A stretch of 43,656 nt of DNA. Source: CAZICM01 sp964537685. GTDB lineage: Bacteria > Myxococcota_A > Polyangia > Polyangiales > Polyangiaceae. Below the pieces are notes generated by a model that saw only the letters and a list, made by a program, of their open reading frames with translations, was not told where the DNA came from and searched no databases. Where the stretch lies: positions 1-43,656 of the forward strand of contig CAZICM010000073.1 in assembly GCA_964537685.1 (NCBI GenBank). Reading direction: 5' to 3'. Shown in pieces: positions 33,655 through 42,153 of this stretch; the first letter of the stretch is position 1; every line of letters starts with the position of its first letter. Position numbers and translations under genes: made by a program.

Positions 33655-35757
33655 ATGAGCGACTCATTCCCTGATTATTGCGAGCTGACATTCCGGACCG
33701 AGGGCGGGCTATTGCCCATTGTGCTAAAGGCGCACTGGCCCGGCGGCGTTTCGGGAGTAACCATCGGCCCCGGTTACGATATGGGGCACCGGAGCGAAAC
33801 CGAGGTCTATAACGACTTAATCGCCGCGGGCGTCCCTGCGACAAGCGCCGATGTATTAAAGAAAGGCGCGGGCAAGACGGGAGGCCCTGCGGGCACATGG
33901 ACCTCGGCCAACAAAGACACCATCCCGGCTATTAGCAACGATTCCTCCCGGGCGCTGTTTAAACACGTCTATCCCAAGTACGTCACCTCCACCAAAAATG
34001 TCGTCACCAATGACTGGGCGGCCGATTGGGAAGCCTTGCCTCAAAAAATGAAGGAAGTGCTCGTCGACTTACAATACCGGGGCGATATCAAATCGCGCGG
34101 GCACGAAAAATTCTTAAAACCGCTTGTAAAAGCGAATGATTATGACGGCTTTAAGAAGTTTATCCAAGACTATGAATACTGGCAGAACAATACCAATTTA
34201 CCCCGGCTCAGGAGCGGCGGCTACAATACCCGCATAACCGAGCGGGGCAAATGGCTGGACGGAGCGGACAGCGGCCCATCGCTATCCTGGCCGCTGCCTA
34301 TCGGCGGTTCGAATATCATTAAAAAAGAAAGCATTGAAGCCGCCTATAAACATACCGAGATTGAACACGATAACGGCTATTTCCCGCTTGGAGCGAATAC
34401 GGTATGGCATGGCGGCGTGCATCTATTCGGAGCCAAAGGTTCTAAAGTAAAAGCCATGTGCGAAGGCAAAATCGTCGCGGCGCGCCTGCCCGACGATCCG
34501 GCCAAGGCCAAGGGGCATTTTGGCAATACTGGCTTTGTCTTGCTGAAGCATGAAATCAGCGGGGCAAAACTCAATAAAATGGCGCCCGCGGGTAAAGTCA
34601 TTGGCTATACCGTCAAGACCGCCAAAGTGAATATGCGGGATCAGCCGACGACCAAAGGCGGTATTGTCGCCGTCCTGGAGGCGAATGACGAGGTATCCGT
34701 GACCAACCCAACGCCCGTAAAAGCCGATGGTTTTGACTGGCTTGCGGTAACGATAAGCAAATCAAAGAACGCGGCATCCGCGGGAAAGAGCGGCCATATC
34801 GCCATCAAACCCGACTGGTACATGGCCAAGCGCGAGCCTCCGAAGTCTAATTTTGACGAGAAGAAAAACTACGTCTTTTATTCGCTCTATATGCATTTAA
34901 ACGACGAGAAGCTCGACGCGACCAGCGCCAACCTAAAAGAAGTAAAATGGCTGATTGCCAGCGGCGCGGCGGGCTCGGCGGCGATTAAAGGCTCGGTGGG
35001 CGAAGGGGGCAAGAACGATCCGGCGGATGTAGGCGCCGTGCAACAAAGACTCAAGGCGCAAGGCTTTTACGCGGGAGAAATCAACAACACAGCCGACGCC
35101 GCCACGATTGCGGCCATCAAAGCCTTCCAGGGCACCTATTCGTCCAAACCGGATGGACGCGTCGATCCTGGTGGAAAGACATTAAAAGAACTGAACAAAG
35201 CCCCGAAGCCCGCACCGGATGCAAAACTGATAGCGGACTTAAAAGCGGGCTCGGTGGTCAAACCTGACAAACCCATCTCTGCGGGGGATACATTATGGAC
35301 GAGCGGTGAATATGGTCCACCCGGAGCGAGACAGGACATGATTCACTGGGAGATATTCTCGGAAGAGAACCTGCTTCCCTTCTTCACGGAAGTGAAGGAC
35401 GGGGACGAAGATTTTAATATTGATTCGCCTGAAATCGTCGGGATACTCCAAAAAGAGACCAAATATTTTGAGAACGACAATCAGTTAACGGCGGACGAAG
35501 TCAAAGAGTTTTATTCAAAGCATCCCAAGGCCAAGGTTCTGCGGCAATATGCCTGTCAATTTACGAGTGAGTGGGGAATCAATTTGGATGCGGTGATTCC
35601 CAAAATGGAAGAGAAGCAGCAAAACAGCACGGTGGGCCTAAAAGAAAGGCTTCAACCTTATATGTGGTGGAAAGATGCTTCTTCCGCGGTGCCATCGAGT
35701 CCCAAGGTTTGGCATTACAATCCGGTGGCCTTTATGGAAGCGAGATTGAGGGCGTAG
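33655..35757 (+). CDS. Multidomain peptidoglycan-targeting T6SS cargo (lysozyme/pesticin-like, M23-like, SH3, PG-binding)
   Basis: A 700-aa protein without signal peptide, 18 nt after vgrG. Domains in order: a pesticin/T4-lysozyme-like muramidase (about 1-205) with Glu in RTEGG and GVTIGPGYDMGHRS; an M23-like fold (about 225-310 and 400-425; WHGGVHLFGAKGSKVKAMCEG, then FYSLYMHLND); an SH3-like domain nested inside it (about 320-375; KTAKVNMRDQPTTKGGIVAV); a PG_binding_1 repeat (about 455-500; DVGAVQQRLKAQGFYAGEIN); and a C-terminal region of unknown fold. Expected M23 ligands are imperfect (HGGVH where HxxxD is usual, YMH where HxH is usual), so that module may bind and not cut. Co-location with VgrG indicates a delivered cell-wall effector. 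No immunity gene is obvious downstream. Confidence 0.82.
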   Translation: MSDSFPDYCELTFRTEGGLLPIVLKAHWPGGVSGVTIGPGYDMGHRSETEVYNDLIAAGVPATSADVLKKGAGKTGGPAGTWTSANKDTIPAISNDSSRALFKHVYPKYVTSTKNVVTNDWAADWEALPQKMKEVLVDLQYRGDIKSRGHEKFLKPLVKANDYDGFKKFIQDYEYWQNNTNLPRLRSGGYNTRITERGKWLDGADSGPSLSWPLPIGGSNIIKKESIEAAYKHTEIEHDNGYFPLGANTVWHGGVHLFGAKGSKVKAMCEGKIVAARLPDDPAKAKGHFGNTGFVLLKHEISGAKLNKMAPAGKVIGYTVKTAKVNMRDQPTTKGGIVAVLEANDEVSVTNPTPVKADGFDWLAVTISKSKNAASAGKSGHIAIKPDWYMAKREPPKSNFDEKKNYVFYSLYMHLNDEKLDATSANLKEVKWLIASGAAGSAAIKGSVGEGGKNDPADVGAVQQRLKAQGFYAGEINNTADAATIAAIKAFQGTYSSKPDGRVDPGGKTLKELNKAPKPAPDAKLIADLKAGSVVKPDKPISAGDTLWTSGEYGPPGARQDMIHWEIFSEENLLPFFTEVKDGDEDFNIDSPEIVGILQKETKYFENDNQLTADEVKEFYSKHPKAKVLRQYACQFTSEWGINLDAVIPKMEEKQQNSTVGLKERLQPYMWWKDASSAVPSSPKVWHYNPVAFMEARLRA

Positions 35758-35760
35758 AAG

Positions 35761-37308
35761 CTATCCTCTCACCACCTTCACCCTCCGCCCCGAAGGCGTC
35801 ACTCCCTCGCTCACCCCCACCCGCTCCGCCACTTTCTTCGCCCCCTTGCGCCGGTCAAAAATCACCAGCCAGCCCGATTCCTGCCCTATTCCATCTAAAT
35901 AACCATCCAATTGCCCCAGCCCTTCATCCAAGGGATCGACGCAATCATCCCTCCATACTTTTAATTCAATAGCCAACACCTCTCCCCCATAATGCACACA
36001 TAAATCCAGCCGCCCGGTTCCTATCGCGTACTCCCTATCGATAGATCCCCCATTCACCACCCGGTGCAAAAAAGCCATCATGACCAAATGAGGTGCCGCC
36101 TCATGATAAGGCGCCGAGCGCATCAAGGGTTCGCCATGCTGCCTCCAAAAAGCCACAAAAGAATGCAACAACGCTTCTTTGTCCAGCTTGCCATCCGGCT
36201 TCAGCCAATTGGGTGTTATCGCTGGCAAGCCTGTCTCTACCCCCGACGATAACTGCCGGGCGATAATCTCCCGGTAAATGGGATTGGCGATCTCCAAACG
36301 CTTGTTCTCATCCATCCGCATCAAACCCAAGTCCGTAATAAAACAGATATCATCATCGGGAATATCCCCCCGGTAATCACCGATAAGCATCGGCTCGATA
36401 ATGGCCCTCACCCTTGGCTCCCGCAAACGCTCGGCCAAGCTGTCCAAATGCGTGTCCCTGCGCCGAATTAAAATCTCTTTGGCCCGCTCGATATGATCCG
36501 GCGTAATCGGCACGCTTTGATCGGGCACCAGCACTTCCGTCACCTGACGAGCCAAAGCATTTACCAGCCAAGGCTGTCCACGGGTTAGCTCATAGGCCCG
36601 ATCCACCGCCTCGGGTAAAAACACTTGCTCTGTCTCCTCGGTATGCTGAGCATAGAGCGCGCCCACATCCTCGCGCGAGAAATTGCCGAGGGTCATCGAA
36701 TCGGAGGCAATATTAAAAGGACTTGCCGAATGTGTCCGATCCACCCCGCCCGAAGCGATTTTATAGTCGCGCACATTGCGCATTCCAATGAGCGCCAGCG
36801 AATGGGGAAACCCCTTGGGCCGCATTCGATAGCCATCCCGAATCTGCCGGAGCACAGAGATTAACAAATCCCCTTCCAACGCATCGATCTCATCTAAAAA
36901 AACCACCAAAGGCTTGGGCAAAGCTTCGCTCCACGCCCGAAGTGACCCGCGGATACGCGCGCCGGGGCTCACTTCGGGCCACGGCGGCGGCCAGTATTCC
37001 CGGGGAAGGCCGATTTCTGCCGCGTCCCGCCATGCATCAAGGATAGCCAACTCCGCTGCCCCAATATCCTCGGGATATCCAGCACCGGTCTCCATCGATA
37101 CCAATGCGCTCACGTACTGTCCCTGCGCCGTGAGCTCCTGCGCCAAGGTCATAAACGCGGTTGTCTTGCCCACCTGGCGAGGCGCGTGCACCACAAAATA
37201 AAACTCTCTATCGATAAGCCGGCGCACGCCGGGCAGCCGGGCCAGCACGGGAAGCGTGTAGTGCTTTCGGGGACTGTTTGGGCCCGCCACATTGAAGAAA
37301 CGAGACAT
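35761..37308 (-). CDS. AAA ATPase with C-terminal PD-(D/E)XK nuclease-like domain
   Basis: A 515-aa protein. The N-terminal STAND/AAA-like ATPase has Walker A HAPRQVGKTT (about 43-52) and Walker B LVVFLDEIDAL (about 135-145), then a winged-helix-like region (FITDLGLMRMDENKRLEIANP). The C-terminus (about 430-490) has GRLDLCVHYGGEVLAIELKV, the D...ExK core of a restriction-like nuclease domain. This organisation is common in mobile or defence-associated ATPases of unclear function. ATG 37308 (MSRFFNV) begins the usual N-terminus. It is divergent from the cas operon (146 nt between starts) and convergent with the T6SS cargo (3 nt), so it marks the boundary of the two islands. Confidence 0.82.
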   Translation of the reverse strand: MSRFFNVAGPNSPRKHYTLPVLARLPGVRRLIDREFYFVVHAPRQVGKTTAFMTLAQELTAQGQYVSALVSMETGAGYPEDIGAAELAILDAWRDAAEIGLPREYWPPPWPEVSPGARIRGSLRAWSEALPKPLVVFLDEIDALEGDLLISVLRQIRDGYRMRPKGFPHSLALIGMRNVRDYKIASGGVDRTHSASPFNIASDSMTLGNFSREDVGALYAQHTEETEQVFLPEAVDRAYELTRGQPWLVNALARQVTEVLVPDQSVPITPDHIERAKEILIRRRDTHLDSLAERLREPRVRAIIEPMLIGDYRGDIPDDDICFITDLGLMRMDENKRLEIANPIYREIIARQLSSGVETGLPAITPNWLKPDGKLDKEALLHSFVAFWRQHGEPLMRSAPYHEAAPHLVMMAFLHRVVNGGSIDREYAIGTGRLDLCVHYGGEVLAIELKVWRDDCVDPLDEGLGQLDGYLDGIGQESGWLVIFDRRKGAKKVAERVGVSEGVTPSGRRVKVVRG

Positions 37309-37385
37309 GGTTGTCTCTTTGCCGCGGCTTTTATCGAATGTCAAGACGATATCTTACACACACACCCGCATATGCTGATGAAAAC

Positions 37386-37422
37386 GTTTCAATCCATTTT
37401 TTTGACAAGGCGTTTCCATCCC
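37386..37422. repeat. Two copies of GTTTCMATCC upstream of cas3; first matches type I-C repeat end
   Basis: GTTTCAATCCA (37386-37396) and GTTTCCATCCC (37412-37422) lie 26 nt apart in the cas3 promoter region. The first is identical to the conserved terminus of many type I-C CRISPR repeats. Read on the minus strand it is TGGATTGAAAC, the same 11 nt that form the crRNA 5' handle in that subtype. No array of such repeats is seen here. It may be a relic repeat, a crRNA-like regulatory RNA, or a protein-binding site. Confidence 0.45.
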
Positions 37423-37430
37423 AATACCGA
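37402..37430 (+). promoter_or_regulatory. Candidate cas operon promoter
   Basis: TTGACA (37402-37407) and TACCGA (37425-37430) are 17 nt apart. The expected start leaves a leader of about 20 nt with AAGGA 8 nt before the cas3 ATG. The second GTTTC-type repeat lies inside the spacer, so anything binding it would block the polymerase. Confidence 0.5.
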
Positions 37431-37454
37431 TAGGTCCTCGCAAGGACGGACCTC

Positions 37455-39689
37455 ATGAATGGTATTACCCGCGAAGCTCTCGCCCATATCGATAACAACA
37501 AAAACCCTCATCTCTTAATCGAACACCTTCAGGAAGTCGGCGAACGGGCCGCTCAATTTGCCTCCGGCTTTGATTCAGCCGAATGGGCTCGCCTGCAAGG
37601 CCGCTGGCATGATCTGGGTAAATATGCCCTTGCCTTTCAGAAAATGATCCGCGAAGCCAACGGCATTGAAGCCCATATCGAACAAGCCGATGCCCAAGGC
37701 CCCCGCGATCATTCCACCGCAGGCGCCGTTCATGCCTGTCAGCGCTTTGGAAAACCCGCATTGCCCATCGCTTTTGGTATCGCCGGACATCATGCGGGAT
37801 TGGCCAATCTGGCCGACCTGAGCAATCGCCTCGAGGATAAAAAACAATGCTATGCCTTGGCCCAAAAAGGCTGCCCTCCCGCCGAAATCCTCGAAGGCGC
37901 CCTCCCTCCTCTTCCACCCCTTCTCACCCGCCTCGAACGAGGCTCCCCCCAACTTCATCTCCGCTTTGAAATGTGGATCCGCATGCTCTTTTCCTGCCTC
38001 TGCGATGCCGATTTCCTCGATACTGAAGCCTTTTTCAATTCCTCCCTCAGCGGGCTGCGCTCTCAATTCCCAAGCCTTCAAAGCCTAGAACCCAAACTCC
38101 ATGCCTATCTCCACACCCTTCAACACAACGCCCCCTCTACACCCGTCAACCAAATACGCGCAGAAATCCTCTCCGCTTGCCTCAATGCCGCTTCCTTGTC
38201 TCCAGGCGCATTTAGCCTCACCGTCCCCACAGGCGGCGGCAAAACCCTTTCTTCCATGGCTTTTGCCCTCGCCCATGCCCGCCTCCATCAAAAACAGCGC
38301 GTCATCGCCGCCATCCCCTTTACCTCCATCATCGAACAAAATGCCGATATCTATCGCAATGCCCTGGGCGGCGAAGCCATCATCGAACACCACAGCGCCT
38401 TCGATCCCCGCAAGGAAAATGCCCACAACCGCATCGCCGCCGATAATTGGGACGCGCCCATCGTCGTCACCACCACCGTCCGCCTCTTTGAAAGCCTCTT
38501 TTCCAATCGCCCAAGCGCCTGCCGAAGGCTTCACAACCTCGTCAATAGCATCATCATCCTCGATGAAGCCCAAAGTCTCCCTGTTGGCCTGCTCGACGCT
38601 ATCGTTGACGGCTTGGGTACGCTGATCTCCGATTATGGCGTCTCCCTCGTCATCTCCACGGCCACCCAACCCGCTCTCGGCAGCAGCAAAAAACTAAGCT
38701 ATCCCCTGAAAAACGTCCGCGAAATTGTCCCCAATTCACTCCAAGCCTTTGAACGCCTCAAACGGGTTCAAGTCCGCTGGCCCTCTTCGCCCGAGCCTAT
38801 TTCCTTCGCGGAACTCGCTCAAGAAGCCGCCCAAGAACAAGATGTCCTGTGCATCGTTCACCGCCGCGATGACGCTCAAACCCTATGTAAAGCGATGGAT
38901 CAAACGCTTGGACATCAAGACACGGTGCACCTCTCCGCGCTGATGTGCCCCGAACACAGAAGCGCCGTACTCGCCCGGCTCAAACGCCAAAAAGAAGCGG
39001 GAAAGCCTGTGCGCGCCGTCTCCACGCAATTGGTCGAAGCCGGTGTGGACATCGATTTCGCCATCGTCTACCGAGCCCTGGGCGGCATGGATGCCATGGC
39101 CCAGGCCGCCGGACGCTGCAATCGAGAAGGAAAATTGCCTGGATTGGGCGAACTTCGGGTCTTTCGCGCCAAAACCGAAGCACCCCCGGGCGTCCTCACG
39201 CAGGGCCTCTCGATGACCAATGAACTCCTTATAAAAAAGCCCGATCTCGATCTATTCAGCCCCGAAACCCACCGGGATTATTTCCGCGGCCTCTACGCCA
39301 TTGGCTCCCTCGATGAGAAAAAAATCCAAGAGAAACGCGCTAACAAACAATTCCGCGATGTCGCCGAGTCCTTCCAGATGATCGATGACGAATGGTCCGC
39401 GCCTCTCGTCATCCCCTATGAAAAAGGCGCTGAGCTGCTCAATGAACTTGAAAAATTTGGCCCCTCCCGTGAACGTCTGCGAAAACTTCAGCGCTTCACC
39501 ATTTCCGTTCCCAAACAACAGCGCGAGACCTGGATACAACAGCAGTTTTGCGCTTATGACCCAACGCAAACCGTGGTTTTCCTAAAAAAAGAATTCGCGC
39601 GTGCCTACGATGATCGCTTTGGTCTCATCACCGACGACGTAGGCATCGCCAATCCTGCTTCGCTGATTGTGGAAAACGAAAGGAGATAA
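37455..39689 (+). CDS. cas3: Cas3 HD nuclease-helicase, type I-C
   Basis: A 744-aa fused HD nuclease and SF2 helicase that degrades target DNA recruited by Cascade. HD residues are intact: His in LIEHLQEVGE, RWHDLGKYA, PRDHSTAG, IAGHHAGL, and a later Asp in CDADFLDTE. Helicase motifs are I VPTGGGKTLSS, II ILDEAQSLP, III VISTATQPAL and VI QAAGRCNREG. ATG 37455 has AAGGA 8 nt upstream. It is the first gene of a same-strand operon followed 8 nt later by cas5. Domain size and gene order are those of subtype I-C. Nothing in the sequence suggests inactivation. Confidence 0.95.
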   Translation: MNGITREALAHIDNNKNPHLLIEHLQEVGERAAQFASGFDSAEWARLQGRWHDLGKYALAFQKMIREANGIEAHIEQADAQGPRDHSTAGAVHACQRFGKPALPIAFGIAGHHAGLANLADLSNRLEDKKQCYALAQKGCPPAEILEGALPPLPPLLTRLERGSPQLHLRFEMWIRMLFSCLCDADFLDTEAFFNSSLSGLRSQFPSLQSLEPKLHAYLHTLQHNAPSTPVNQIRAEILSACLNAASLSPGAFSLTVPTGGGKTLSSMAFALAHARLHQKQRVIAAIPFTSIIEQNADIYRNALGGEAIIEHHSAFDPRKENAHNRIAADNWDAPIVVTTTVRLFESLFSNRPSACRRLHNLVNSIIILDEAQSLPVGLLDAIVDGLGTLISDYGVSLVISTATQPALGSSKKLSYPLKNVREIVPNSLQAFERLKRVQVRWPSSPEPISFAELAQEAAQEQDVLCIVHRRDDAQTLCKAMDQTLGHQDTVHLSALMCPEHRSAVLARLKRQKEAGKPVRAVSTQLVEAGVDIDFAIVYRALGGMDAMAQAAGRCNREGKLPGLGELRVFRAKTEAPPGVLTQGLSMTNELLIKKPDLDLFSPETHRDYFRGLYAIGSLDEKKIQEKRANKQFRDVAESFQMIDDEWSAPLVIPYEKGAELLNELEKFGPSRERLRKLQRFTISVPKQQRETWIQQQFCAYDPTQTVVFLKKEFARAYDDRFGLITDDVGIANPASLIVENERR

Positions 39690-39697
39690 GCCACACC

Positions 39698-40369
39698 ATG
39701 CCCAAACCTCACAGCAAACGATTTTGCATCCGGGCTTTTGGTCCACTGGCCTGCTTTACCCGCCCCGAAATGAAAGTCGAGCGGATGAGCTATGAAGTCA
39801 TGACTCCATCGGCCGCCCGAGGTTTGTTGGAAGCCGTGCTTTGGAAGCCCGCCATCTTCTGGCACATCCATGAAATCGCCGTGCTGGCGCCCATTCAATG
39901 GTCGAGCTTTCGCCGCAACGAAGTCAACGATAGAGCCTCGCCGGGCTCGCTTGAATTCTTCGCCGACGAACGCAGGGCCCAGCGCAACACCGTCGCTCTT
40001 CGCAATGTCGACTACATCGTTCAGGCTTCGTTTGTCATGACCGACAAAACAGGCCCCGAAGACAATCTCAAAAAATTCGAAGAGATGTTTGAACGCCGGC
40101 TCTCCAAGGGCCAATGCTTTCAACAGCCCTATTTTGGCTGCCGCGAATTCATCGCCTCGCTCGAACCTGCTCCCGAACGCTACACCCCTATCGAGCAAGG
40201 CGTGGAACGGCCCCTGGGCTTTTTGTTCTACGATTTTTTATATGGCAGGCGCTCGGGCGCCAAACCCCTCTTTTTCGAAGCCCGGCTCAAAAGCGGCGTT
40301 CTTTATGTCCCCAGCCCTGAAGAAGTGCTCGCCCAAAACCACATTCCGCTTGGAGAAGCCTCGCCATGA
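39698..40369 (+). CDS. cas5c: Cas5c (Cas5d), type I-C Cascade subunit and presumed crRNA endonuclease
   Basis: A 223-aa RAMP protein. Typical I-C features: FGPLACFTRPEMKVERMSYE, TPSAARGLLEA, WKPAI, SFRRNEV, RNTVALRNVDY, and the C-terminal KGQCFQQPYFGCREF. In I-C, which lacks Cas6, Cas5c cuts the repeat RNA and caps the crRNA 5' handle. In Bacillus halodurans Cas5d the catalytic residues are, as I recall, Tyr46, Lys116 and His117. Aligned by eye, the Tyr (in EAIYWKP) is Leu here (EAVLWKP), Lys is kept, and the His (AKHLEMF) is Phe (KKFEEMF). This may be a lineage variant using other residues or a loss of cleavage. The stop overlaps the cas8 start. Confidence 0.93.
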   Translation: MPKPHSKRFCIRAFGPLACFTRPEMKVERMSYEVMTPSAARGLLEAVLWKPAIFWHIHEIAVLAPIQWSSFRRNEVNDRASPGSLEFFADERRAQRNTVALRNVDYIVQASFVMTDKTGPEDNLKKFEEMFERRLSKGQCFQQPYFGCREFIASLEPAPERYTPIEQGVERPLGFLFYDFLYGRRSGAKPLFFEARLKSGVLYVPSPEEVLAQNHIPLGEASP

Positions 40370-42123
40370 TGCTTAAAAGCTTGGTCGACTTCGCCCAGCG
40401 AGAGAAGCTGCGCGACGATCCCAACTATGAAAACAAGCGCGTGGATTTTATCCTGCGCTTCGACAAAGAAGGCCGCTTTTTAGCGCTTCATCCCACGGAA
40501 GGATCATCCGGCCGCTCGGTGGAAAGAAAAGTGCCTTCCTTCCCCAAGCGCACCGTCGGAATTAGCCCCGGTTTTTTATTTGACAACGCCAAATATGTGC
40601 TTGGACTCGGCGAAGAAAAAGAGCGCAAAGGCCGCAATCAAGAAACGCTAAAAGCCTTTCGCGAGCAAATCGATACCCTCGCCGAAAACACCCAAGACGA
40701 AGGCGCCCTCGCCGCCCAGCGCTTCTATGCCCGCCTTTCCGAGGCGCTTCCCCACATCTTCGCCGTGAAACCCGAAAACGAATGGACAGGCAGCGAATGG
40801 ATTGCCCTGGCTTACGACGGCGACGACCCCGAAGACATCTTGTCCGATAGACCCGCCATCCGCGACTTTTGGAATCAGCAGCGCGAAACCCAAGCCAGCG
40901 AAGGCGAACCGGTGCGCTGCCTGGTCACGGGAAAAATCAGCGTACCCGCCCGCATGCACAATAACATCAAGCGCGTCCCCGAAGCCCAACCCGCAGGTGC
41001 ACCGCTGGTCTCCTTTAATGCTCCCGCCTTTGTCTCCCAGGGCTTAAGCCAAAGTGAAAACGCCCCCGTCTCCCGCGATGCCGCCGAAGCCTATGTTGCC
41101 GCGCTTAACTACCTGCTCGAAGGCACCGAGCAGCGCCGCTTTCGCTATGGAGTCCCCCTCGGCGACAACAGCGTAATGCTCTTTTGGACCCAGCACGACA
41201 GCGAACTGCCCGATATTATGATGGAGCTCTTCTTGGAATCGCCCAAAACCAAGCTGGAAGGCGCCGTAAAAGCCGCCGAATCGCCTTGGAAAGGCTTGGA
41301 GAATGAACGCCTCTCGCGAGACCAAAGCCATCTCTACGCCGTCACCCTGGCCGGCAACGCTGGCCGCGTCGTGGTGCGCGACTGGTTTGAAAGCACCGTC
41401 GCCCAAACCGCCGACAGCCTAAAACGCTGGTTTCGCGAACTCCATATCGGCAAAGGCGACCCCCAACCCATCCCCATTCGGCTTCTCTTAACATCGGTGG
41501 AGTCCCCCGGTGGACGAGGACTCTCCCCCGATCTGGCGACTCAAATGTTCCGCGCTGCCCTCAGCGGCGGACGCTTACCATGGGAGCTCTTGGCCGCCAC
41601 CCTGCGAAGGCTAAGGCTCCCCCCCGACAAAAACTTTGAAACAGCCCATCTTCAAAGGCGCTGTGGACTGATTAAAGCGACGCTCCTGCGTCATGGAAAG
41701 TTTAAGCATGTGCTCAAGGAGGAATCTGTGAGTTTGGACGAAAGCAATCATGAAACCAGCTATTTATTAGGCCGGCTCTTTGCCGTTCTCGAACGCCTTC
41801 AAGGCGAAGCCCAAGGAGACATTAACGCCACCATCCGCGATCGCTACTTTGGCGCGGCCTCGGCCACACCCGGCATTGTCTTTCCCCGGCTGATTCGGCT
41901 TAGCATGCACCATGCCTCCAAACTGGACAACAATGGAGGCTGGCTGGAAGGACTGAAGAGCAAGATCGTCGGCGCCTTGCCCGCCCAAGGCTTTCCATCG
42001 ACCTTAAAGCTGGAAGAGCAAGGACTGTTTGCGATTGGCTATTACCATCAGCGCGAACGCTTCTATGAAGGCAAAAAGAAAGACGTTCCGGCCGCTGATA
42101 CCCAGAAAGAAACCCAAGCCTAA
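40366..42123 (+). CDS. cas8c: Cas8c (Csd1), type I-C Cascade large subunit
   Basis: A 585-aa large subunit, the usual length for Csd1. Recognisable stretches are the N-terminal MMLKSLVDFAQREKLRDDPN, SSGRSVERKVPSFPKRTVGI, CLVTGKISVPARMHNNIKRV, LVSFNAPAFVSQG and VVRDWFESTVAQTADSLKRW. It recognises the PAM and, in I-C, an internal start also gives a small Cas11-like subunit from its 3' part. A candidate internal start for such a product is not obvious to me. It overlaps cas5 by 4 nt (ATGATG) and ends 30 nt before cas7. Confidence 0.95.
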   Translation: MMLKSLVDFAQREKLRDDPNYENKRVDFILRFDKEGRFLALHPTEGSSGRSVERKVPSFPKRTVGISPGFLFDNAKYVLGLGEEKERKGRNQETLKAFREQIDTLAENTQDEGALAAQRFYARLSEALPHIFAVKPENEWTGSEWIALAYDGDDPEDILSDRPAIRDFWNQQRETQASEGEPVRCLVTGKISVPARMHNNIKRVPEAQPAGAPLVSFNAPAFVSQGLSQSENAPVSRDAAEAYVAALNYLLEGTEQRRFRYGVPLGDNSVMLFWTQHDSELPDIMMELFLESPKTKLEGAVKAAESPWKGLENERLSRDQSHLYAVTLAGNAGRVVVRDWFESTVAQTADSLKRWFRELHIGKGDPQPIPIRLLLTSVESPGGRGLSPDLATQMFRAALSGGRLPWELLAATLRRLRLPPDKNFETAHLQRRCGLIKATLLRHGKFKHVLKEESVSLDESNHETSYLLGRLFAVLERLQGEAQGDINATIRDRYFGAASATPGIVFPRLIRLSMHHASKLDNNGGWLEGLKSKIVGALPAQGFPSTLKLEEQGLFAIGYYHQRERFYEGKKKDVPAADTQKETQA

Positions 42124-42153
42124 ACCATTGGATATCAAATACAGGTAAACAAC

